Source of the DNA: an uncultured Verrucomicrobiales bacterium
Lineage (GTDB): Bacteria; Verrucomicrobiota; Verrucomicrobiia; Verrucomicrobiales; Akkermansiaceae
Direction: 5' to 3'
NCBI GenBank assembly: GCA_937952875.1
Contig: CALFDI010000097.1
Location: 1-5,065, forward strand
Length of the DNA stretch: 5,065 bases
Part shown: positions 1 to 5,065 of the stretch, one piece after another
Layout: every line of letters starts with the position of its first letter
Position numbering within the stretch: position 1 is the first letter of the stretch
Notes under the pieces: generated by a model
Told to the model about the DNA's origin: nothing
Seen by the model: the letters and a program-made list of their open reading frames with translations, nothing else
The model's database searches: none
Made by a program: the position numbers and the translations under genes

Positions 1-80
1 TGATTTCGGTTTTTCTCTTTCTTTGGTTTTTTACCTTCTAGAGTTTTTCATGTTTGTTAGTTCCTACTTCCTAGTGAGAA
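1..80. other. AT-rich, pyrimidine-skewed non-coding stretch at the left edge
   Basis: The first 60 bases have only 18 G/C, well below the neighbouring genes, and the plus strand from about 4 to 39 is nearly all pyrimidine apart from a few G and A. No credible gene is visible: the only ATG-led frames are a 6-codon frame on the minus strand from 51 and a 27-codon frame on the plus strand (50-133), neither with a ribosome-binding site or recognisable product. Possible readings are the promoter or leader of a leftward gene starting beyond the edge, or the U-rich tail of a terminator whose hairpin is cut off. The sequence does not decide between them. Confidence 0.4.
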
Positions 81-115
81 CTCAGCAGAGTAAACAATGG
101 TTTGAATCTGCCGAG
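81..115 (-). terminator. Strong stem-loop downstream of the SulP gene (possible 3' end or stabilising hairpin)
   Basis: Arms 81-89 (CTCAGCAGA) and 107-115 (TCTGCCGAG) form a 9-bp stem. Inside it, 92-95 (AAAC) pairs with 100-103 (GTTT) around the tetraloop 96-99, leaving a small internal loop. The single imperfect position is A/C on the plus strand but G-U in RNA read from the minus strand, so the fold is fully paired only in the leftward transcript, that is, in the 3' region of the SulP mRNA. It begins 56 bases past the SulP stop. No run of U follows, so it is not a textbook intrinsic terminator; an mRNA 3'-stabilising structure or part of a small RNA is equally possible. Confidence 0.4.
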
Positions 116-124
116 GCACATAAG

Positions 125-142
125 TCTGAGTAGGTAGTCAGA
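125..142. repeat. Short inverted repeat
   Basis: Five-base arms TCTGA (125-129) and TCAGA (138-142) flank an 8-base loop. Alone this could be chance, but it lies between two stronger hairpins (81-115 and 148-176) in the non-coding region after the SulP gene and may belong to one structured 3' untranslated region. Confidence 0.2.
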
Positions 143-147
143 TGCGC

Positions 148-176
148 GCTGAGAGTTTTCGAAACCTTCTCTCAGC
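148..176 (-). terminator. Perfect 8-bp inverted repeat overlapping the SulP stop codon
   Basis: GCTGAGAG (148-155) and CTCTCAGC (169-176) are exact reverse complements, separated by 13 bases that contain the self-complementary core TTTCGAAA (157-164). The right arm includes the stop codon of the SulP gene (172-174, TGA on the minus strand), so the fold would begin in the last sense codon. Read leftward, no U tract follows. Read rightward, the bases after it (177-186, TATTCTTCTT) are U-rich, so it could instead stop transcription entering the SulP gene antisense. Whether it terminates, in which direction, or only protects the mRNA end is not determined. Confidence 0.4.
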
Positions 177-2022
177 TATTCTTCTTACGGGTTGGATCGT
201 AGAAGATTCGGATATCTGCGCTTCGCGTGCCTAGTAGTTTTTGAGCGCGTTTCAGAGCGTTGCGGGTAGCTATATTCGGGTTACTAGGGGTGTAGGGGAA
301 AATGTTCGATTCACCCTGTTTACGGTCGCAGTCAGTATTGATCACTTCGAGTAGACCAGAGTTTCGCAAGACGCGGTAGACGCCACGGTTTGCCCCGGAG
401 ATGAGGACGAATCGGCCCTGCGCACGTGTCGTCGTGATCAGTTCTCCCAGCGCCATGACGCTGGTAGCATCGAGGTTTCGCGCATTCTTGAGTCTGAGAA
501 TAATGACCTTTAAGTTCGGGTCAGCCATGGCGCGTTGGACTTGTGAGCGGAAGAGTTCGGCTGCTCCGAAGAAGAGGTCACCTTCCACGTGGACGATGGA
601 AATCTCCGGATTTGGCCGGGTATTTGGCTTCAGTTCATGAAAGGAGCCGCCTTCATCGAGCCCGTATTCGACGAGGTGTGGCTTACTCGCTTTCTGCAGG
701 AAGAGGAGAATACTCAGTGATGTGCCAATAAAGATAGCAACGTAAAGCGGAGCTAAAAGCGCGGAGAAGAATGTGACAATGAGAACGATCATGTCAGATC
801 GCGTAGATCTCAGGCAGATGCGGATGTTTTTGAGTTTAAAAAGTGACAGCGCAATGCCGATGACAAGTGCCGCGAGAACGCAGCGGGGGACGTAGGTCGT
901 GAGGGGGAAGGCGATGAGTAAGCCTAGCCCTCCCAGACAAATCAGACCGCTAATCAATCCTGCAAAGCGTGTCTCGGCGCCTGATGAAGCGTTGAGTGCT
1001 GATCGTGTCAGAGAGCCAGAGGCTGGCATCGGAGCGATCAGTGAGCACGCGATATTTGCAGCGCCTACCGAGAGCATATCTTGGTTCACATCTGGCCGAT
1101 CACCGGTCTGGGAGGCCAGTTGCTTCGCCATGACTGTGTTCTCGAGCGCAGCGATGAAGGCCAGCGCAAAGGCGATGCCTGATAGGGCAGAAATGTCATC
1201 GAATAGCGAAGGCGAGCCAAGGCCTGGGATGGCAGGCTGGAGATCGCTCAAGGCAAAGCCGGAGAAACGAGGAAGTTCTGCAAATCCAGTATACTCTGAC
1301 CACTGAGCTAAGCCGTAGGTGGCAGCCGTCATGAGAGCTAGCACGATCGCAAAGTTCGGCCAGGAGGGCAGGAACTTTTGAAGAGAGAGATACAGTAGAA
1401 GCGTGATGCTTCCGATCATAAGAGGCTCCCAGGAAGCTTGATCGATCTGAGTGGAGATCGAGTGGAGAATGCTAAAAAAGGTCCGTCCACTGGCGTCAAT
1501 CCCCAGCACATGCTTGAACTGCCCACTCATGATGAGCACGGCTGCTCCAGAGATATAGCCGACGAGAACACTCCGGCTGATATACTGCAGGAGATCTGCT
1601 GTTTTAAAAAGAGCGCCTACGACGCATAGCACACCGACCATGAGCATGAGTAGGGGCAGAAGTTCTTCACGCCGCGAGAGTAGGGGACTCGCGATGAAAA
1701 ACGAATACACCATAAACGCCGTCGCATTGGTCGGGCCAAGTATGGTGTGGCGCGAGCTGGCAAGGAGTGGCGCGACGATGGCGGCGATCGCTGACGCAGC
1801 TATTCCGTAGACGATGGGGATCTCGGCGATAGCGGCATAGGCCAGCCCCTGAGGGATGGCGAGCAGGCTGACATTGAGAGAAGCTCGGAGATCTTTGCCA
1901 AAGAGTGACGGGCGATAAGTAGCGAGCTCGACTTTCCATGGAAATAGCTCAAGCGCATTGTGAGTAAAAAAATCTCTGACTGCTGCCAGATTTCTACGAA
2001 CACGCTTAAGGAAAAGTCTCAT
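172..2022 (-). CDS. SulP (SLC26-type) family anion transporter with C-terminal STAS domain
   Basis: Complete 616-residue inner-membrane transporter. SulP proteins move inorganic anions such as sulfate, bicarbonate or chloride, or small dicarboxylates; nothing here fixes the substrate. The transmembrane domain (about residues 40-445) opens with the TM1 motif IPQGLAYA (56-63) and PIVYGI (69-74). GPTNATA (96-102) lies in the TM3 anion-site region, LENTVMAK (293-300) carries the family glutamate, and NQDML...ANIACS (313-327) with MPASGSLTRSALN (332-344) matches the TM10 block. A STAS domain spans about 474-560 (nt 343-603), with VEGDLFFGAAELF (479-491) and the LDATS element (517-521) at the site equivalent to the phosphorylatable loop of anti-sigma antagonists. 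A basic tail of roughly 50 residues follows. The start at 2022 has no Shine-Dalgarno sequence. The gene lies 22 bases after the LptF/LptG-like gene, so co-transcription is likely. No carbonic anhydrase or sulfate-assimilation gene is adjacent. Confidence 0.95.
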   Translation of the reverse strand: MRLFLKRVRRNLAAVRDFFTHNALELFPWKVELATYRPSLFGKDLRASLNVSLLAIPQGLAYAAIAEIPIVYGIAASAIAAIVAPLLASSRHTILGPTNATAFMVYSFFIASPLLSRREELLPLLMLMVGVLCVVGALFKTADLLQYISRSVLVGYISGAAVLIMSGQFKHVLGIDASGRTFFSILHSISTQIDQASWEPLMIGSITLLLYLSLQKFLPSWPNFAIVLALMTAATYGLAQWSEYTGFAELPRFSGFALSDLQPAIPGLGSPSLFDDISALSGIAFALAFIAALENTVMAKQLASQTGDRPDVNQDMLSVGAANIACSLIAPMPASGSLTRSALNASSGAETRFAGLISGLICLGGLGLLIAFPLTTYVPRCVLAALVIGIALSLFKLKNIRICLRSTRSDMIVLIVTFFSALLAPLYVAIFIGTSLSILLFLQKASKPHLVEYGLDEGGSFHELKPNTRPNPEISIVHVEGDLFFGAAELFRSQVQRAMADPNLKVIILRLKNARNLDATSVMALGELITTTRAQGRFVLISGANRGVYRVLRNSGLLEVINTDCDRKQGESNIFPYTPSNPNIATRNALKRAQKLLGTRSADIRIFYDPTRKKNS

Positions 2023-2044
2023 GAATGGAGGCGAAAAATATGTC

Positions 2045-3145
2045 TTATCTAAACTTAGCTCGCTTCAGAAGCCAACACCCGAGAAGAATACAAATAATGT
2101 TAGGCAGCCATAAGACGTAGGGAGCTGCATCACCTGCCCCCTCTGCTGCGATCAAAAAGATAAAATACGCGCCCGCCACAACGAGGCTGAGAGTGATGCC
2201 ACGCGATGAGTCGCGTCTCTGCGAACCGATCGCGAGAGGCACTCCGATAAAGGCAAATGAGAGGCAGGCCATGGAAAAGGACGAGCGCTTCGCGAGTTCT
2301 ACCTTGAGGCGGCGCAGCATCTTCGGTGTCTCTTTTTCCGGCTGTGAGAGGCGTTCCATGATCGTCTGGCTGGTCATGCCACTCGGCTTATTTTTCCCTT
2401 TTTTCTCCCAGGCTCCGACATCGAAGAGGAGAGGTTCAGCACTGCCTGAGTAGAATATTTTCGGCACGCCTTCTTTATCAGCAGATTCAAAATACGCATC
2501 TGTCAGGGACAGGCGGAGTTGCTTGCTCTCACGATCAACGACGAGGTTCGCTTGCTCCGCGTAGACGTATGCCCCAGCTTTATACTCTTCTGATTTCTTA
2601 TCGATCTCGGGGAATTGGTAGAAGTGAAAGCGCTTGAGCACTTCGCCATCACGGTCTTCCACATAGACGCGGCCTTCCTTTAGGCTTTGCTGCACGACTC
2701 CGGGATCGAGTAAGGCGCCTGGGTTATCTCGAATTGTTCGATAAATGAGACTCTTCTGTTCAGCCTTCGCCGCAGGAGCGAGATCGGCATTTATGTAAAA
2801 AGCCATGACCGAGAGCAATGCGCCAATCACAAAGACGGGAGCTGCGATGCGGGGAAGGCTATTTCCAGCCATCCGCATCCCGACGAGTTCACTCCCACTG
2901 GAGAGCCGACCGATGACTAAGAGAACGGCCGCTAAGAAGCCCCACGGCAGCGTGAACATCAGCGTCGCAGGCATCACACTGATCACCACTTGGGCCAGCT
3001 GGCTGATCGGTGCCCGCTGCTCGACGAGAAGTGGGCGTGCGAACTTGAACAATGATCCCATCACGAGGACAAGGCTGAGCACCGTCACGGCAAAGAGAGT
3101 GCCGATGAGCACTTGCTTGCCAATGTAGCGATCCAGTATCCGCAT
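2045..3145 (-). CDS. LptF/LptG (YjgP/YjgQ) family permease for lipopolysaccharide export
   Basis: Complete 366-residue inner-membrane protein. In known systems LptF and LptG pair with the LptB ATPase to extract LPS from the inner membrane and pass it to the LptC/LptA bridge. Six hydrophobic segments are visible in the family's 3+3 arrangement: about 11-33, 55-79, 99-118, then 289-307, 317-336 and 342-361. They flank a hydrophilic periplasmic region (about 120-280), which should be the beta-jellyroll domain. The cytoplasmic loop motif SELVGMRMAGNS (85-96) and the block around FIGVPLAIGSQRR...G (299-317) are typical. Length is usual. An in-frame TAA lies 12 bases before the ATG, so this is the first possible start; it has no Shine-Dalgarno sequence. 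I cannot tell LptF from LptG, and no second copy or Lpt partner is present, so that partner must be encoded elsewhere. It heads a probable two-gene leftward operon with the SulP gene. Confidence 0.93.
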   Translation of the reverse strand: MRILDRYIGKQVLIGTLFAVTVLSLVLVMGSLFKFARPLLVEQRAPISQLAQVVISVMPATLMFTLPWGFLAAVLLVIGRLSSGSELVGMRMAGNSLPRIAAPVFVIGALLSVMAFYINADLAPAAKAEQKSLIYRTIRDNPGALLDPGVVQQSLKEGRVYVEDRDGEVLKRFHFYQFPEIDKKSEEYKAGAYVYAEQANLVVDRESKQLRLSLTDAYFESADKEGVPKIFYSGSAEPLLFDVGAWEKKGKNKPSGMTSQTIMERLSQPEKETPKMLRRLKVELAKRSSFSMACLSFAFIGVPLAIGSQRRDSSRGITLSLVVAGAYFIFLIAAEGAGDAAPYVLWLPNIICILLGCWLLKRAKFR

Positions 3146-3240
3146 AGAGTGCAGTTAGGCTGAGTGCCAATGATCGATCTGTCGAGAGAAGAGCGGCCTT
3201 CAGTGTTGTATTTCTGTCCTTTTCTGTCCCACATACCGCC
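3146..3240. promoter_or_regulatory. Divergent intergenic region serving the LptF/LptG-like and flavoprotein genes
   Basis: These 95 bases separate two genes that start back to back, so promoters for both directions should lie here or slightly inside the genes. I find no convincing -35/-10 pair on either strand. Visible elements are the palindrome GATCGATC (3172-3179) and a tandem 10-bp repeat (3211-3230). Neither start has a Shine-Dalgarno sequence: the bases before the flavoprotein GTG are pyrimidine-rich (TTTCTGTCCCACATACCGCC), as are those before the permease ATG (CTAACTGCACTCT). The promoter role is inferred from layout. Confidence 0.5.
3211..3230. repeat. Tandem 10-bp direct repeat upstream of the flavoprotein start
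   Basis: TTTCTGTCCT (3211-3220) is followed directly by TTTCTGTCCC (3221-3230), identical at 9 of 10 positions. On the minus strand it reads as two GGACAGAAA units. The 10-bp period places both copies on the same face of the helix, as expected for a direct-repeat operator, and it lies in the divergent promoter region 10 bases before the GTG at 3241. It could also be a pyrimidine-rich translation leader or simple chance duplication. Confidence 0.4.
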
Positions 3241-4464
3241 GTGCGTGAAGTGATCGTTATAGGAGGAGGTGCCGCTGGATTTTTTGCAGCCATTCATTGT
3301 GCTGAGCTGATGGGCTCTGCTGGCCGGGTCCGGATCTTAGAGAAAGGGCCAGATCTTCTCACGAAAGTCCGCATTTCTGGTGGTGGCCGGTGTAATGTGA
3401 CTCACGCCTGCGAGACCGCGCGCGAGCTCGTCAGCTACTACCCACGTGGTCATAAGAGCCTCATGGGCACATTTTCTCGTTGGGGCACGCAGCATACGAT
3501 CGATTGGTTCGCCCAGCGTGGCGTGGAGTTAAAGACAGAGTCGGATGGCCGCATGTTCCCCATCACGGATAGTTCCCACACCATCATAGAGACGCTGATG
3601 ACAGCAGCACAGGAGGCAGGGGTGACGTGGCAGACGCGCTGTGGCGTGGACTTTATCGAGCGCAGAGGCGATGGCGCCCTCACAGTCGTCACATCCGACG
3701 GAGACATCACTGCAGATGCCGTCCTCGTCGCCACGGGAGGAGTGCGCAGTAAGGATGCCATGAGACCTACGGAATCTCTAGGACAGGCCTTCGACTCCGC
3801 CGTTCCGTCTCTCTTTACATTTAAGTTAAATGACCCGCGCCTAGACGGTCTACAGGGCCTCTCCGTGGAGAATGTAAAAGTCAAAACGGGCAAGCTAGAG
3901 GCGAGTGGCCCTTTACTCGTCACGCACTGGGGCGTCAGTGGTCCAGGGATTTTAAAATTATCAGCCTGGGGAGCGAGACAGCTCGCAGAGGTCGACTACT
4001 GCTTCACTCTCCAAGTCAACTGGCTGCCTCATATCAATGAACAGGAGCTGAAGCAGGCTTTCCTCAAAACGCGCACTGAGTATGGCAAGCGCCGTATCAT
4101 CAATGAGCGTCCTTTTTCAGAAATCCCAAAGCGCCTCTGGGCTAGCCTATGCGCCGCCTCTGGAATCCCGGAAGACACCCAGTGGTCCAGCATAAGTAAG
4201 GCTCATATGACAGCCCTGTCTCGAGAATTACTGAATGGGCAGTATCAGGTAGAAGGGAAAAGTCTCAATAAAGATGAATTCGTCACCTGTGGCGGAGTGC
4301 CTCTCAAGAGCGTGAATTTAAAAACGATGGAAAGCAAAGATATCCCGGGAATCTACTATGCTGGCGAGGTGCTAGATATCGATGGCGTCACCGGCGGATA
4401 CAATTTCCAAGCAGCCTGGGCGACTGGTCGCATCGCGGCGGAGGCCATAGCGAAGAGGGACTAA
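3241..4464 (+). CDS. HI0933/BaiN-like NAD(P)/FAD-dependent oxidoreductase
   Basis: Complete 407-residue cytoplasmic flavoprotein, usual for the family. The FAD-binding Rossmann fold starts at residue 2, with GGGAAG at 8-13 and the acidic strand end EK at 34-35. Family signatures follow: ISGGGRCNVTH (45-55), VLVATGG (161-167), THWGVSGPGILKLS (228-241) and the C-terminal FAD block CGGVPLKSV (350-358), YYAGEVLDIDGVTGGYN (372-388), AAWATGR (391-397). The segment after ATGG lacks the GSTGDG-type motif of many HI0933 proteins and instead leads into VPSLFTF (188-194), a variant I recall from Bacteroidetes-like homologues often labelled aminoacetone oxidase family. The reaction is not established here; BaiN reduces bile-acid intermediates and others have no defined substrate. 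GTG at 3241 is the only ATG/GTG/TTG in frame after the stop at 3145-3147, and has no Shine-Dalgarno sequence. It is divergent from the LptF/LptG-like gene and appears monocistronic. Confidence 0.94.
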   Translation: MREVIVIGGGAAGFFAAIHCAELMGSAGRVRILEKGPDLLTKVRISGGGRCNVTHACETARELVSYYPRGHKSLMGTFSRWGTQHTIDWFAQRGVELKTESDGRMFPITDSSHTIIETLMTAAQEAGVTWQTRCGVDFIERRGDGALTVVTSDGDITADAVLVATGGVRSKDAMRPTESLGQAFDSAVPSLFTFKLNDPRLDGLQGLSVENVKVKTGKLEASGPLLVTHWGVSGPGILKLSAWGARQLAEVDYCFTLQVNWLPHINEQELKQAFLKTRTEYGKRRIINERPFSEIPKRLWASLCAASGIPEDTQWSSISKAHMTALSRELLNGQYQVEGKSLNKDEFVTCGGVPLKSVNLKTMESKDIPGIYYAGEVLDIDGVTGGYNFQAAWATGRIAAEAIAKRD

Positions 4465-4579
4465 TCGGGCACTTCGATCAGGGCGGGGGTGCATCGCTTT
4501 CGTAGTAGAGATGATCCAGCCACCGTCTTGGCTTTTTTCAGCATTGAGCTACATTTCCTATTAGCATAAGTTCACGGGA
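4465..4579 (+). promoter_or_regulatory. Intergenic gap before the MoxR gene, probable promoter region
   Basis: The 115 bases between the flavoprotein stop and the MoxR start contain a terminator-like hairpin (4518-4538) and then an AT-richer stretch. A TATTAG hexamer at 4559-4564 is a possible -10 element, but no good -35 lies at the right distance and it would leave only a very short leader. Only GGGA touching the ATG resembles a Shine-Dalgarno sequence, and the spacing is wrong. The promoter role is inferred from the gap and the terminator. Confidence 0.3.
4518..4538 (+). terminator. Weak intrinsic terminator after the flavoprotein gene
   Basis: AGCCA (4518-4522) and TGGCT (4529-4533) form a 5-bp stem with a 6-base loop, and the right arm runs directly into six T (4533-4538). 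It lies 53 bases after the flavoprotein stop and 41 bases before the MoxR start, which suits a plus-strand terminator. The stem is short, so termination may be partial and some read-through into the MoxR gene is possible. Confidence 0.45.
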
Positions 4580-5065
4580 ATGAGCGAATACGATAAAGTA
4601 GCAATCGATCAATTAAAAGAGCGCTACGATCAGCTCCGAGCATCTCTCGCGGATGTCGTCGTCGGTCAGGACTCTGTCGTAGAACAAGTCCTTCTTTCTA
4701 TATTCAGTAAAGGTCATGCCTTGCTCGTGGGTGTTCCTGGTCTGGCGAAGACGCTACTTGTGTCTTCGCTCGCAGAAGTGCTGCACCTCGAGTGCAAGCG
4801 CATCCAATTCACCCCAGATCTCATGCCCACAGATGTCACAGGCACAGACGTGTTAGATGTTGATCGTGAGACTGGTCAGAAGATGTTCAGCTTTTTCAAA
4901 GGCCCAGTTTTCGCGAATATGGTGCTCGCTGATGAGATCAATCGAACTCCGCCGAAGACGCAGTCAGCTCTCCTCCAGGCCATGCAGGAAAAGGCCGTAA
5001 CAGTGGGGGATCAGACGATGCGATTACCCGCTCCATTCTTTGTCCTCGCGACTCAGAATCCGATC
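4580..5065 (+). CDS. MoxR-family AAA+ ATPase, N-terminal part (cut by window edge)
   Basis: The frame is open for 162 codons to the right edge, about half of the usual 310-340 residues. After a short charged helix, VVVGQ (26-30) opens the AAA_3 core. Walker A is GVPGLAKT (51-58), TPDLMPTDVTG (78-88) is the MoxR-specific segment, and Walker B is MVLADEIN (114-121). RTPPKTQSALLQAMQE (122-137) follows, then the sensor 1 asparagine in ATQNP (157-161). All core residues visible are intact. MoxR ATPases act as chaperone-like remodelling factors, usually with VWA-domain partners and often in clusters with DUF58 and transglutaminase-like proteins linked to stress tolerance or enzyme maturation; any such partners would lie beyond the window. 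The ATG at 4580 is the first start after an in-frame TAG at 4562-4564 and gives the normal N-terminus. The product of the missing half is assumed to be normal. Confidence 0.95.
   Translation, partial: MSEYDKVAIDQLKERYDQLRASLADVVVGQDSVVEQVLLSIFSKGHALLVGVPGLAKTLLVSSLAEVLHLECKRIQFTPDLMPTDVTGTDVLDVDRETGQKMFSFFKGPVFANMVLADEINRTPPKTQSALLQAMQEKAVTVGDQTMRLPAPFFVLATQNPI

Noticed and set aside
50..133. 27-codon plus-strand frame in the left intergenic region
   Set aside because: It has no Shine-Dalgarno sequence or similarity I can recognise, and it runs through the hairpin at 81-115; a frame this short is expected by chance.
899..1306. 135-codon open frame on the plus strand inside the SulP gene
   Set aside because: It is antisense to a well-supported transporter gene, has no recognisable domain and no ribosome-binding site; it reads as a shadow of the minus-strand coding frame.
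3151..3170. Sigma-54-like TGGCAC...TGC sequence upstream of the LptF/LptG-like gene (minus strand)
   Set aside because: The GG and GC elements are 14 bases apart instead of 10, and the site lies within about 25 bases of the start codon, too close for a promoter.
2889..3293. 134-codon minus-strand frame crossing the divergent intergenic region
   Set aside because: It overlaps the permease start out of frame and the beginning of the flavoprotein on the other strand; both of those proteins have clear family motifs and this one has none.
3450..3923. 157-codon open frame on the minus strand inside the flavoprotein gene
   Set aside because: The opposite strand encodes intact FAD-family motifs across this stretch, while this translation is low in complexity and resembles no known protein.
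4476..4516. Long-range GATCA/TGATC inverted repeat after the flavoprotein gene
   Set aside because: Five-base arms with a 31-base loop are not significant; the hairpin at 4518-4538 with its T run is the better terminator candidate.
1..5065. Search for a mobile element, CRISPR array, toxin-antitoxin pair, defence system, tRNA or riboswitch
   Set aside because: Nearly 90% of the window is taken by four ordinary protein families, and the gaps are short with no repeats or folds characteristic of these systems.

Overview
The window comes from a Gram-negative-type bacterial chromosome: one gene encodes an LptF/LptG-type permease of the lipopolysaccharide export machine, which only makes sense in a cell with an outer membrane. 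The moderate base composition, the lack of Shine-Dalgarno sequences at all four starts, and the style of the FAD enzyme and MoxR ATPase would fit a Verrucomicrobiota or related (PVC/FCB) organism. That assignment is inference and cannot be settled from this sequence alone.

Layout. Bases 1-171 are non-coding as far as I can see: an AT-rich, pyrimidine-skewed first 60 bases, then three inverted repeats packed into 81-176. Bases 172-2022 (minus) encode a complete SulP-family anion transporter with a C-terminal STAS domain. Bases 2045-3145 (minus) encode a complete LptF/LptG-family permease. The permease lies upstream of the transporter with 22 bases between them, so they probably share one leftward transcript. 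A 95-bp divergent intergenic region (3146-3240) carries a tandem 10-bp repeat. To its right, 3241-4464 (plus) encodes a complete HI0933/BaiN-like flavoprotein starting with GTG. After a 115-bp gap with a weak terminator-like hairpin, a MoxR-family AAA+ ATPase begins at 4580 (plus) and runs off the right edge.

How the genes work together. The two leftward genes both encode inner-membrane proteins, one for LPS export and one for anion uptake or exchange; no shared pathway is known to me. The flavoprotein is a stand-alone housekeeping-type enzyme of poorly defined substrate. The MoxR ATPase usually opens a cluster with DUF58/VWA-domain proteins, which would lie beyond the window. I see no mobile element, CRISPR array, tRNA, rRNA or defence system. 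The region looks like ordinary chromosome; the most noteworthy non-coding signals are the hairpin cluster after the transporter gene, the tandem repeat between the divergent genes, and the uniformly Shine-Dalgarno-free starts.
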